From the NCBI GenBank assembly GCA_023313575.1, contig JAJTTP010000003.1, positions 2,604,001 to 2,668,000 of the forward strand: a stretch of DNA of 64,000 nt, written 5' to 3'. A model generated the notes under the pieces. It searched no databases, had not been told where the DNA came from, and was given only the letters and a program-made list of their open reading frames with translations. Below are positions 1 through 10,852 of the stretch, piece after piece. The number at the start of each line of letters is the position of its first letter. The stretch's first letter is position 1. The translations under genes and the position numbers were made by a program. Source of the DNA: Eutypella sp. D-1. Its lineage: Eukaryota > Ascomycota > Sordariomycetes > Xylariales > Diatrypaceae.

Positions 1-535
1 ACCACGTTTATTACCCTTTTTTTAAATAGTTTTTAAGCTTATTAGCTTATAATATAACTTAGTTACTTAAAGCACCTTTTTTTTTATTATTATTAAACGT
101 AACTACTTATTGCTTAAAACCCCCAGTACTTTTGTTAATATAAACCCCTTGACTGGATTAATAGTTAGGAATAGACCAGCCGTTATAGTCTGGTAATAAT
201 AAAAAAAAAATGCTTTAAATAACTAAGTTATATTATAAATTAATAAGCTTAAAAATTATTTAAAAAAAAGGTAATAAACGTAATTATATACTATTTATAT
301 CCTTTATCCTTAACATTAAAATATATAATTATTATTAAATCGTTAAGATCGTATTTAAATATAACGATTTAATATCGTTAAAATTATTACCGATTTAACC
401 GATCCTTTTTGATCGTGTAACGCATATGGCTTATTTTAATGTAGCTGTCTTTTTCTCCAGAACTTAAATCAGGGATCTTTTCTTATTATGTTTAGCCCCA
501 CTAGGCCCAATGGCCTAACCGGTCATAACAAAATT
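1..535. repeat. AT-rich fold-back repeat, left copy
   Basis: Two imperfect inverted arms (about 4-110 and 190-281) carry ACGTTTATTACC at one end and GGTAATAAACGT at the other, around a short spacer with ATAGACCAGCCGTTATA. A non-inverted tail to about 535 ends in TAGGCCCAATGGCC..GGTCATAACA. The same arms, spacer and tail occur in the same order at about 30780-31470, so this is a dispersed repeat. The excess of TpA and A/T runs fits RIP mutation (C to T at repeats), which is an inference. No coding potential was seen. Confidence 0.75.
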
Positions 536-1738
536 AAATATTTTATATATAATTTATTTACCGAATATAAATAAATGGATAAACCCCGATATAAAACCTT
601 TAATTTTATTTAAAACTTATATATAATTTATTCCGGTAAAAGGTTTATTACGGCATATCGTTAAAGTAATTAAAAATTAACCCTAATTTTATAACCACGG
701 TTATAGCTGTTATTAATATATTTATTAATTAATATTAATATATTTATATAAAATTTATACGGTTTTTACCCGAAAGTTCCGCGGATATATTTAAAATATA
801 AGCAAATAATATAATTTTATATGTAATTAGTTATATCTTTATACCGAGAATACCATTTGGTATTAAAAATATTAAAGACATTATTATTATGGCATGTAAT
901 ATTATGTGTGTATGTATGGATATCGCAGTATGACTACTCGTACTCAGTCCCTATCCTAACGGGCGATGTGGATCAATGCGAATTAAAAAAAAGTATCCGC
1001 AGAAGGCAACCACAAAATATTGTTACCCAATGAATCTCCCCCCTCCGCCTCCCTCCTAGGGCAAAGTTCAAACCCTCTGTTCTGTTACATCCCCACCATA
1101 GCCATCAGCTTCGAAACATTTCCGTGGCCGCGCACCTCGAATAAAATAAGACTGTGGCATTGTCCCAATGAAGTGCGACGATGGGGCCCGACAGGAACAC
1201 ACACCACTGAGGACAACGACCCATGATGGGTCTAGAAATGACCCAGTGTAACCGCTACACGGAGACGAAACACCGTCGTCGGTTCCCTTTTCCTCCGAAG
1301 CGGCTAGGAGATTAAGAAGAAAAATGCCTAAACCCCCAAACTGAAAGGAGATAATATGAAGGGAGAAGCTGGTAATGTCGCTCCAATCAGGACCGGTCGC
1401 ATCATTCTTTCATCCCTTATGCTCCTTCCCTCTACGGCGGCCGTCCTGCATCTGGGTTGTACCGGCCGGGCTTTTCGCTGAGTCCCGGTCTCTTTTATGT
1501 ATAACCCCTGCCGTCCTGGACTCCACCCAACCTCCTCTAGGGCTTACGAAAACCCTGCCGGTTTTCCCCCCATTTTCTCTCTCTCGCCCCTCTTCAAGCC
1601 CCTGCTTGCAACCCCTCCATCAGGTGTTGCATACACGCCCCCCTCCCCCTTTGGGCCATATTCCCTCACACCCTGCATGATAAGTTCCTAGTTTAATTCT
1701 ACCTACCTACATACCTACCTACTTAGGTAAGTAAGCCC
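536..1738. other. Intergenic, AT-rich then normal composition
   Basis: Up to about 900 the sequence stays very AT-rich without a convincing reading frame. From about 960 the composition becomes normal and pyrimidine-rich. At 1701-1730 there is an ACCTACCTACATACCTACCT-type run. Short open frames here look like chance. The stretch ends at the stop codon of the minus-strand calponin-homology gene, so its right part is probably that gene's 3' UTR. Confidence 0.5.
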
Positions 1739-3802
1739 TCAGGGTCGTCCGGGTAGCGGCCTCGGACCAACAATAGGCCGCCGGCCGGCGCCGATGCCTT
1801 GGCCGCCGCGATTCTGGGAGTCGCCGCCGGTGTAGCCGGACCACTGGCTTACGTCCCACCTGCCTCCGACGCCGTCCACCTCGACCTCGCCGTGCTGGGA
1901 TGCGGCTACTGCGGCGGTCTCCTTCTGCGCCTCTTCCCATTCGCGCTGCCGTTGCCGTTCGAGCTCCATCTCACGCTCGAGGAGTGACTTTTTAGGTTTC
2001 GTCGGTGGCGTTTGTCTGGGCGATGCTGGTGATGTGAGATTTACTGCGCGAGGTGAAAATGTTGGTACTGGTGTCCTTGCTGGTGGCGATCGTGGCGATA
2101 GTGCCGGTGCTGGTGTTGATGCGGGTGGTGACCGTGGCGGCAATGATGGCGATGCGGATGTTTGCAGTCCTGGGGATGGAGTTGGGAGCGGGCGAGGGGG
2201 GAGACTGGGGTTGGGAGTGGGGTTTGGGGATGTGCTTCTGCTACTGACGGCTTGTTGACCCGGGACAGGGAGGGGCCTACCCTCGCCTGTCCGCTGTGGC
2301 CTTAGAGGTGACGACTTGGCGGGCACTCCTTGTGGGACGGGAAGCGGGCGTCGCGGTACGGCGAGGTTTCCATCCTGGGTCTGTTCGGGCTTCTGCGTTT
2401 GTAGCACCTCCCGGTCGTTCCGAGACCAGGAGTCTTGGCGACTCGGCGGCCGTTCCGGTCGATCCTTATTCGGCCGGCTGCGAGACCGGTGTCGGCCCTT
2501 GGATTCACCACGGCGGTGGGCGTGTCGTTGTCGCTCTTCTTCATACTCCCTCTCCCTCTTACGAGCAAGCTCGAGTTCTTCCTCTAGCTGCTGTATCCGA
2601 CTGAGATAAGCGCCGTTACCGGCATTCTGCGACGCATCGCCTTGCTCGGCCTGATACTGGCTGAGAAATTGTCCCTGAAGACGGGCGTTACTTTGGCTTT
2701 TAGCGCGGCGTCTCTCTTCCGCCAATCGCTCCTCGGCCTCTTCTTCTTCTTTTCGTCGCTGCTCCTCGGTCAGTCTCCATTGCCGCTCCTCTTCTTCCCA
2801 TCGGCGTTTCTCTTCCTCGGCTTTGCGCTTCTCCTCGGCTCTTGCCTGCGCAGTCTGTTCTTCCCAATACCGTGCTTCCGCTATGCGCGCTTGTTCCTCC
2901 TCTTGCTCCACCTTCCTTCTGCGTTCTTCTTCCTCCATATGTTGTTTTTGCCGCGCAGCCTCGGCCTCCTGCTCCTTCTTCCTCAAGGATGGGACAGCAG
3001 GACCGGAGCTCGTAATCTGTCGTCGCCCACCGTAGACGATACCGAGGTTGCCTTGGCTTGCCCCGCCCATGTAGCCATACTGGGCGATGTTCCACGCCGG
3101 GCTAGTAACACGTTCGTGGCTTTTCTGACTCCAGGTGGTAACGTTTGGCGATGAGGGCCGCTCGCTGGTAGGGCTTTTACCGGGACTCCACTTCCCGGAA
3201 CCGGAGTCGCCCGTCTTCACAGAGCTAAGCCCTGTCTTCGAGCCCCGGGAGGCATTTGAGAAACTCCGACTCCTAGCTGGCGTCTCTCGGCCCGTGCTCT
3301 GTGGACTGACCACACTTTTTGAAGGAGCGCCGATGGCGGATGGGAAAACAGACGGCTTTCCTGCATTGGCGGCTCGCGAGAACGCGCCGATGCATTGTAA
3401 GACCTGGGCGGGATCCTTCTGCTCGTAGAGGTCGACGGTGAGGAACATATCGTGGTCTTGCATGTTCAGCGGAGGCGACTTGCAGGCTTTCAGGAAATGA
3501 GAGATATTCTCCATCTGGACAAAAGGCATAGCGGATTTCTTGAACTTGACGCCTGGAGGACCGACGGCTAGATTGACGAGTCTATGCACGAGAGAAGTTA
3601 GTGAAAACCGCGAACTCAGGATAAGGGGGGCTTACTTGCAAAGCGCAACACCATCTTTTAGGCTCTCTAAGAGATCACCGGAAGGCAATCGTTCACCAAG
3701 TATACTTTCAATCCATTCCCGGGCCTCATTCGTAGCAGCAGGAGTACATTTCTCGAGGCGCAACCTGCGCAGGTCCTTGTCTAAAGAGGTAACAGATGCC
3801 AT
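1739..3802 (-). CDS. Calponin-homology (CH) domain protein with coiled coil and Pro-rich tail
   Basis: Two exons: 3802-3636 and 3581-1739, about 669 aa. The 54-nt intron (3635-3582) has a GTAAGC donor, a CACTAAC branch and a CATAG acceptor, and joins ..GVALCK to LVNLAV.. in frame. Residues about 15-130 form a single type-3 CH domain like those of transgelin and yeast Scp1 (ARE-W-I..LG, L.DG..LCKL.N, F..MENIS.FL). From about 255 to 405 there is a very charged E/R/K coiled coil. After it comes an SR-like stretch and a long proline-rich tail with PxxP motifs to about 615. By family the likely role is actin binding or cross-linking at cortical patches. The coiled coil and PxxP motifs suggest scaffolding with SH3 partners (inference). 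The tail is far longer than in Scp1. Start is the first ATG before the CH domain. Confidence 0.87.
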
Positions 3803-5063
3803 TCCTAAATTCGGCTTGACTTGACAACGCAAAAGGTAATGCGACCAGCAGTGATGTTGAGTGGATAATGAATCGGCGGTAGTTGGTGTCTGAGTGTATA
3901 TGTCGTCGGTAGGTTGCGCAACGGTGTCGAATAAATAAGATAACTGAGTGCTTCGTCGTCGTCGTCGTCTTTGTCGTCGTTGTCGCGATCGCACACGATA
4001 ATTCAACAGTGGCCGGGATTTGGCTAAGAACGAGATTCAACTGGCCTACTTATTATATACTTAAGTAGGTAGTCAATATACTTTATTTAACCAAATAACT
4101 ATCACCCTTCCCAATGATTCAATCGGTAAAGGTCCTAGAAATTATTTGCTAGGCGATTGCTAAGAAGAAGGTGTAAGTGTAAACTTGGGAAATGCGAATG
4201 TAGATTGATGTAGGCGCGGTTGATTTCGGGTCAGAAATTAGAAGGTGAAGAATGGTGAAGGTAAAGAAAAAGGGTGAAGGAAGAACCTTGGAAGTCGAAG
4301 TGTTGCTAAAGTCGCAAGTTAACTTTTAGAGACTCAGGGGGGGGAGGAGCCTGGAGAGCGCGGCAACCTTGGAAGTAATATGAAATAATGGAAGATAATT
4401 GGGTTCCGACGCATCCCCTACCATATGCCAATTCCAAGGTTGTCCTTGCCTGCCTGGCCCAGACCAGACGGTGACGTCGCGGTAATACCGTATGTGGAAA
4501 ACGGCAAAACGGGACGTACGGAGTACCCATAATAATCGATAATAGCCCCCCCCGGGCCGTGTTGTGGCTTCCATTGCAAGCTTCGTAAGATTCCCTAATA
4601 ACTTTGGCTGGCAAAGCTGGCTTTGGGAAAGAACACCAAGAATTTGGGGCTGAAATCCTGGTGGCTGGTTGGCCGGAAGGGTGGGGGCTTGGTGGCTGGA
4701 GAAGACCTTCCATATGTAATAATGGCAGGGGTAGGAGGGATTGCGCCTGCTATCTGCTATCTGATGATACTTGCCTGCTTACCTAACGGGAAGGGCTCTA
4801 AGAGTAATGCTCTTATCCCGTTAGGTCTTATCATGGGAATTTGCAACCGGTAACAATGACGTTGGTGTTAGTTAATTTCAGATCGGTCCAATAACATCCG
4901 ACCTATTTTACCTTACCTCTAACATTTTCACATGGCAGTAGGACTAGGGAGGGATTCAAGACGAAAACAAAAAAATCTAAAACAAGAAATCAAAAAACAA
5001 AAACCATGAACCACGTTAGGGACGACAGCAGATAAAAAAAAGAAAGTCCATACGAAGACAGAC
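3803..5063. promoter_or_regulatory. Divergent intergenic region between CH-domain gene and NDUFAF2-like gene
   Basis: The two flanking genes point away from each other, so this 1.26 kb must hold both promoters. The part next to the CH-domain gene has a (CGT)n-like run at about 3954-3985, probably in its 5' UTR. A short perfect stem (4782-4790 with 4817-4825) lies in the middle. No defined factor site is claimed. Confidence 0.5.
4782..4825. repeat. Small palindrome
   Basis: CCTAACGGG at 4782-4790 is the exact reverse complement of CCCGTTAGG at 4817-4825. The inner bases CTCTAAGAG and GCTCTT extend the pairing imperfectly around a short loop. It lies between genes and could be a remnant of a tiny inverted-repeat element or form a hairpin. 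Confidence 0.5.
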
Positions 5064-5927
5064 ATGTCGGCGAAACAGATTGGGCCTGTCCTACAGGCTT
5101 GGTATAAGTGGAAATCCCTGCGCCTACCATGGCGGAAGCGGTTTCTCGTTGGTGAGTTTTGCCCGCAACGAAAAAGCAGACGCGCGCGTGCACACACACT
5201 CACACTCTTCTCGGCAGGCCTGGACCTCAGCGGAAACACGTACTGGGAGTTCCGGCTGACGCGGGGGGACCCGACGGTGTCGCACAACCTGAAGAACAAT
5301 GACTCGTCGTTCTCGGCGTCGCACCAGCAGACGTACCCGTTCCGGCGCATGGTGCACTACCCGCGGTCGACGCACTTCAGCGAGGTCAAGGTCCCGCCCG
5401 CCTGGCACCAGTGGCTGCGGTACATGCGGGCCGCGCCGCCCACCCTCGACGAGCAGCGCGCCGACGTCGCCCGCCAGGACCGCATCAAGATCCTCGCTGC
5501 CCAGGCCGACGCCCGCTGGGCCGCTAAGCCCTCGCTGCTCGACCATCCCGACGACGCCGTCGCGAAGACTGCTGCCGCGGCCGCCGTCGATGCTCCCGGC
5601 CGCGGCCCCCACGGCCAGCCCGTACCGCCCTTCGATACCGAGCACACGCGACTGCACCAACAACGAGGTAGCGACGACGTAATTGCACCCCGGGGCGAGG
5701 GCGGCGATAGAAGCCATGTCGAGACTCCGGCCGACACTGTTGGAAGAGAAGTAGGAGGAGGAGGGAAGAAGAGGACGACGACGACAACGAAAGCCAGACG
5801 CGAGGCAGCGCATAAGGACGTAGAAGACCCGTGGAAGGCCGCGGATGCCAGGAGGGGCGGACCCAGCGAGACGTGGCAGCCCCAGGCGTGGAACCCGAAT
5901 AATGCGGGTTCCCCGAGGAGACGGTGA
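5064..5927 (+). CDS. NDUFAF2/N7BML-like mitochondrial complex I assembly factor
   Basis: Two exons: 5064-5151 and 5218-5927, about 265 aa. The 66-nt intron (GTGAGT..CGGCAG) is a multiple of three and lacks a stop, so an unspliced reading would wrongly insert 22 residues. Splicing joins WRKRFLVG to LDLSGNTYWEFR, the hallmark of the NDUFA12/NDUFAF2 family. The following RM..YP...HFSEVKVPPAWHQWLR segment also fits. The C-terminus ends with GGPSETWQPQAW, seen in fungal N7BML-like proteins, after a low-complexity linker (about 170-235). The family acts in late assembly of respiratory complex I in the mitochondrial matrix. At 265 aa it is longer than vertebrate NDUFAF2, the difference being the linker. 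A further small intron in the linker is possible but not required. The start is the ATG just before the conserved W-K-W segment. Confidence 0.85.
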   Translation: MSAKQIGPVLQAWYKWKSLRLPWRKRFLVGEFCPQRKSRRARAHTLTLFSAGLDLSGNTYWEFRLTRGDPTVSHNLKNNDSSFSASHQQTYPFRRMVHYPRSTHFSEVKVPPAWHQWLRYMRAAPPTLDEQRADVARQDRIKILAAQADARWAAKPSLLDHPDDAVAKTAAAAAVDAPGRGPHGQPVPPFDTEHTRLHQQRGSDDVIAPRGEGGDRSHVETPADTVGREVGGGGKKRTTTTTKARREAAHKDVEDPWKAADARRGGPSETWQPQAWNPNNAGSPRRR

Positions 5928-6629
5928 GTTTTTTTTTTGTTGATGTGCGCTGCTGGCCTTGGGCAGGTGACGAAGCTTTGCCCTTTTTTTTTTATTCTTT
6001 TTTCTTGCCAATTTCTTTTGTTTGGGGGCGGCTTGTATCCAAAATCAAATGGGGGCATTAGCGCGTACGCACAGCAACATCACGGAAGCGAAATGAGATG
6101 AGGGAAGCGCAATCAAGCGCTATAGTTGAGCATAGCGGTGGTTCCCCCCTTTTGTGTATCATTATTGTAATACCTGCAGAGGGCCGAGCTGGGCGCATAT
6201 CCCATCTCCTCATCAGAGGGGGGGTGGATCGTCAGGATGTTCATTTCCCTTAGCCTCCCCGCCTCGAATAGACACATGCATACCATACCGCATTATAGAA
6301 AGACAAACTTCAAGTAATAAAAAACATATATACCCGTACATCTATGCGGGTGTGTGTGTTTTTGGACCCGTCTCTTTCCTTGCTGCTCGTGCGCCTAGCT
6401 CCAAATCGCCAAATGATGTTCCTCCTTCACACCTGTCATCGCTCCAGTTGTATACACTCCGTAAAACACATAGCGTGGCACGCTTGCTACCGGCACAGCT
6501 CCCGTCCAACCGTGTATGTAGGCACATGCGGTGCATGCACATATACACCCAACAGCGCCCCCCAAAAAAACAAATTCAAGCACCAAAGTAATCCATGATC
6601 TGCCGCCCGAGCGGGGCCAGGGAATAGCT
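5928..6629. other. Intergenic, convergent genes
   Basis: Lies between the ends of two convergent genes (the + strand assembly factor and the - strand PHD gene), so it holds two 3' UTRs. T-runs occur at 5930-5940 and 5984-6003. The open frames here overlap in several phases and show no family signature. Confidence 0.5.
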
Positions 6630-9000
6630 CTACTTCCCCTTCCCCTTGGCCTTAGCATTAGCCTTAGCGCCTGTGCCCGTGCCCGTGCCCGTCTTCTTCG
6701 GCGCCGCGTTGTTATTCTTAGTTTCCGCGGCAGCGGCGGCGGCGGTGGCGGCGCGGCAATCCGGGCAGAACCAACTGCCCCGCGGCGCGCGTCGGATGCC
6801 TACGCACTCGTAGTGGTACCACCCCACGACGCACTCCGCGTTGTCGCAGGCGATCATGTCGCCCTGTGACGGGCGGCGGCATGTGCAGTGGAGGAGCGCG
6901 CCTGCATCCTGCCCTGTGGACTTTGTGGGGGTCTCGTCACCGTCGCCGTCGCTGTGGCCGGTGCTCTTGGCCGTCATGAACGTCTGGTCGAAGTCATCGT
7001 CTGGAATTGACTGTTAGCGGCGGAAGGAGGGGAGACTAATTGGAGTGAGACGAACCTTCCTCAACATCCATTTCATCATCAACCCTTTCGTCGTCAAAGC
7101 CGTCAACTATGTCGGCGAGCACCCTCAGTCTTTCGCTCGATAGCTCCAAGACCATGCGCGCCTCCTCGTCGTCGTCGCTTCCATGATGACCAGCGCCGCC
7201 TCTGCCCCTACCGCCTCGACCCGCCGTCTTTTTCTTCCTCGCCTTCGTCTCCCGCGCCTGGATGCCCGTCTCGACCGCCTTCCGGAACCCGGAGCTGAAC
7301 ACCTCGGTGCCGTCGCGCAGCACGATCTGCACGAGATTCTCGACCAGCAGCGATACCTTGGCGTTGTCCTCGACGGCGATGGTGTTCGCCGGATACGGCA
7401 GGTAGCAGCGCTCGATGATGGCGGGGGAGAGGCCGCCGGCGTCGAACCGTGCCCGGTCGACCTTGGCGGGGTTCAGCGCACTGCTCGGCACCAGCACGGC
7501 TAGGATGCCCTGGTACAGGGAGATCTGGGAGTCGAGGCGCAGGCTGGAGGTGCTGCTGTTGACGAGGGCGGAGAATATGGGGAGTGGTAGCGACCGTGCA
7601 GTATCTTCGAAACTTTCATAGAGCTCGGAGAGACTCAGCGGTGGCTCGGGAAGATGGAAGCAAAGGTAGGATATCTGCGCGGAGTTTAGTAGGCGTTGCG
7701 TTAGGCTCAATAAATCAAATACTGGTGAAGGCCACCTACTAGGGAGAAGAGGCGCTGTCGCAAGGGCATAGATTCCACGTAAGCAGGCTCCAGGGCTTGG
7801 AAGTCCTCGCTGCCTATATTCCCGGAATTGGTCTTTCGTTTCTGAGGCGTGGGCGGTTCCGAAGCCTGGGACGAATATACGGAATCGTCATCCAGCCAGC
7901 CACCGAAATCACCCTTTTCGATATTGACGGTCACGCGCTTTCGCTTGTTCAGCACGTTCTTCGACACACCTTTGTGCTCCTTGTGCCAAATCTCCTGGAA
8001 TACGGACACGGCGCCGTTACTGCCGTCCGCAAATATTGCCTTGGTGATCCACTTCAACCCGCCAGCGTTTCTACTAGTGCGCTGGCTGACATACGTCGCG
8101 AGGATCGACTTTTGCAGCATCGGCAGGTCTTCGTGGCCGCTCTCCGTGTCTAGTCGGTATCGTTCGTGGAGGTCGGCCTCCAAGACGTCAAGCACGAAGT
8201 CCAGCCATTCTTTCCAGTACCGCCAGCGATTCGGGTAGAGCACGCTACAGTTGAAGGCCCAGCCCACGACGTAGAAAAAGTCTTGCCCGCGCGCCCAGAC
8301 GCTATCCTTGCCGTACTTCCCTCCTAACAGTATGCGGCCGTGCTTATCGTCGTCGTCCCATTCGGAGTCTGTGGATTCGGATCTTGGTGTCGCGCCGCGC
8401 GAATACCGGGAGTTGCCACCGAAGCGGAAAGCATCCTCGAACTTCGCATTTAGGGGTCCTACCAGCGAGAGAAGGCTTCGCAGATATATCAGCGATTCGG
8501 TGGGCGCTGCGGACCAGCTACGTTCCCTCGGTCGGGTGGTGAAATCGGGATGTACGAGCAGCGTGCTCAGGACGCTCAGTTGGTTCGGCGGTGGTATGTA
8601 GATGGTGTTCTCTTTGTCTTTGCCATGATGATTTGGGGATAGTAAGCTGTTGAGGACCCCCAGGGAGAAAATGGCTAGTATCGCATCGTATCCATGTAAG
8701 CAAGCGCATTGTATCCCACGAGGTCTTTTAACCCCGAGATGAGAAGAAGGGAGTGGGGAGTGGAGTGCGGGTTGGCTCACGTAGATTCTCCTCTAGAAAG
8801 ATCTGACAGTGATCCCTCAACTCGGGAGGAGGCAGCTGTCGGGCTTTGCAGTAAGGTGAGCCTCCTCCAACTTCATCCGGATCGCTTATATCGGTGACAG
8901 TTATGTCCTGAGGATTCGACGGAGAGGCCGTCGCAGTTACGAAGGAGTCCACCGATGACAAGGGCGATGTCGACGCTATTGGGTCTAAAAGTGGTGGCAT
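6630..9000 (-). CDS. PHD-finger protein (C-terminal ING-type finger)
   Basis: Four exons: 9000-8781, 8674-7740, 7674-7056 and 7000-6630, 714 aa, all phases consistent. The second intron has an excellent TACTAAAC branch before CGCGCAG. The first (8780-8675) is less certain because another acceptor near 8725 breaks the phase. Residues 630-673 form a C4HC3 PHD finger (CTC, C-x4-C, H..C, CPDC) with the GWYHYECVG and RGSWFCPDC signatures of ING-family fingers, which bind histone H3 K4 methyl marks. An acidic stretch (FDDERVDDEMDVEE) precedes it and an Ala/Lys-rich tail follows. The N-terminal ~560 residues lack the ING helical domain. They look alpha-helical, with an acidic serine-rich insert (SESTDSEWDDDD). 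Likely a chromatin reader; the complex is unknown. The N-terminal family was not recognised. Confidence 0.82.
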
Positions 9001-9436
9001 CGTTGTCTGTGCTTGTAGTTACGGTGCATACGTTATTGGAAAAGGTGTCGGGGACGAGGAGAAAGGATTGGCATTTGTGATATTTGAGACAGAAACCTTG
9101 AAGATGACAATAAACTTTGAAGTAGAGAAGAAAGTAAATATAATTTCTTATCGCATTTCATTTTACATAGATACTTACTTAACGGTTACCTAGGTAGGTA
9201 CTTACTAAGTGTAAAGCGATTAAGCATTACCGATGTTACCTAAGAAGACTACCTAAGTCGCGCAAATAGACGTGTTGCGGGGGTGATAAAGGCGTAAAGT
9301 TTAGTTGCTTAGGTACCTAGGTAGAGCTTTGGTGCCTTTCAGGTGGTAATTGACGCTCTACCAAGTCTACGTCCTACGCGTAGGCGCGTCTCTGGTGGGG
9401 CAGTAAGGTCAGAGCTTAGAGTACCTACGAAGTAAC
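9001..9436. other. Intergenic upstream of PHD gene
   Basis: Probable promoter of the minus-strand PHD gene. It contains repeated TACCTAGGTA-like words (about 9187-9200 and 9312-9323), a sequence that recurs in intergenic DNA throughout this window. No gene seen. Confidence 0.45.
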
Positions 9437-10136
9437 TAACGTATTTGACCCGGTTCTGGGCCACGATAGGTTTTGGGCCACCCTTTGATCAAAATAATCA
9501 ATTTTTACCCACTATTTAAACGCACTAAATCCCCTGTAACAGCCCCTTACAGTTTAGCTTTGTACCCGCTAAATATAACGCCTAAGCTGCTATTTTAGCC
9601 ACTAAAAGCTATCTAAGCGCCCTAAGCAATTGTGAATCACTACTATGAAGGCATCGTGGGCACCTATTATAGGTGCCTTCAGGGCATCGCGGGTGGCTAT
9701 CTAAATGGCTATCTAGGTGGCCATTGTGGTGGCAATTTAGATGGCTATCGTGGTGGCTATCGTGGTGGCTATCGTGGTGGCTATCGTGGGCGGCCTTAGG
9801 GCATCGTAGGCGGCTTTTGAGGGTGGCTATCGTAAATGGCTATCGTAGGCGTAGGTTGGGCTATTATAAGTGGCTATTATAAGCCTAGATAGGGCTGTTA
9901 TAAGCGGGATAATAGTGATGGTATTGGTGATGGTTTTTTTGTATGGTAAAAAGATAGTTTAGAAGGTTTAGTTAACTAAAGTAATTATTTACTGAGTTGA
10001 ATAGTGGGTTACATGCCCTATTAGGTACGTTGGCTAGGTGATGGTTTTAGGGGTTATAGTGGGGGTAAAAATGGGCGATTTTGATTAAAAGGTGGCCCAA
10101 AACCTATCGTGGCCCAGAACCGGGTCAAATACGTTA
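9437..10136. mobile_element. 700-bp non-autonomous TIR element (MITE-like)
   Basis: The first 46 bases (TAACGTATTTGACCCGGTTC.. to ..GGGCCACC) are exactly reverse-complementary to the last 46, and similarity continues imperfectly for about 25 more. A TA dinucleotide at each outer end can be read as a TA target duplication, which suggests a Tc1/mariner-type transposase in trans (inference). No transposase is encoded inside. The interior holds GGCTATCGT-type short repeats and TAAGCGCC words. It sits between the promoter of the PHD gene and the PIF1 gene. Confidence 0.8.
9742..9789 (+). repeat. 12-bp minisatellite inside the TIR element
   Basis: Four exact tandem copies of TGGCTATCGTGG, with degenerate copies on both sides (about 9690-9850). 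Copy number probably varies between copies of the element. Confidence 0.85.
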
Positions 10137-10852
10137 TAGGTACCTAGGTACATACGTAGCTGGTTAACGGTATGTACGTACCCGTTAGACCTGTAACGAT
10201 TATGTAATCACTTGCAAACCCCTATTCAGCCCCTATCTACGAATAATACGTAGGTACCTCGGTATCAAAGAACTCGAGCGATATACTCAATAAGAATAGA
10301 AGAGAATGAGAAAATTTAGAGCAAATTACTTGGTTATAGGCCTCGAGGGCGAAGCTAAATAATCTTGCACATAATCCACGCATTCAATCATCATCCGTGT
10401 AAAAGATTTAAGAGCTCACCTCGAGTCTCGAGGGACAGGTGCAAACGAGCTTGGTCGCCTGATGACGCGGTTTCCAAACGACTTCGTAGTAGATGTGCCC
10501 ACCTCGCGGTTGGGCGCATCCCCCTTCTCTAACTGCTGTATCCCGTTTGCTGATGACCTCAGGGACAAACCGAAGACCCCTTGGACATTATCTTGGGATA
10601 TACCTATCTTCCCATAAAAGACAGGCTCATGACCAAATGCCAAATTTTTTGCTTCAAAACATTTCCAGTGTTTCCTAATCCTAGGTTCCATAGGCCATAC
10701 TTCATCAGATACCTCGATCAACGTGATCCCTTTTTTATGGTGTAACTTTGCAAGTTCTCGCTCGACTATCAGTGCTGTATTTCCCAAGTCCTGAAGGCGT
10801 AATTTACTCTAGCAAAGTAAATAGCTTCCATACTATTCCCTGTCAAATCTAG
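10137..10852. other. Intergenic upstream of PIF1-family gene
   Basis: Presumed promoter and 5' UTR of the helicase gene. A minus-strand open frame at 10416-10787 starts with TTG, has no family signature and is not called. Confidence 0.4.

Noticed and set aside
5124..6058. Long minus-strand frames of 233 and 295 codons opposite the NDUFAF2-like gene
   Set aside because: They mirror the GC-rich third positions of the real gene, include no family motif and overlap each other in different phases.
10416..10787. Minus-strand frame of 123 codons
   Set aside because: It starts with TTG, shows no recognisable domain and lies in the presumed promoter of the PIF1-like gene.
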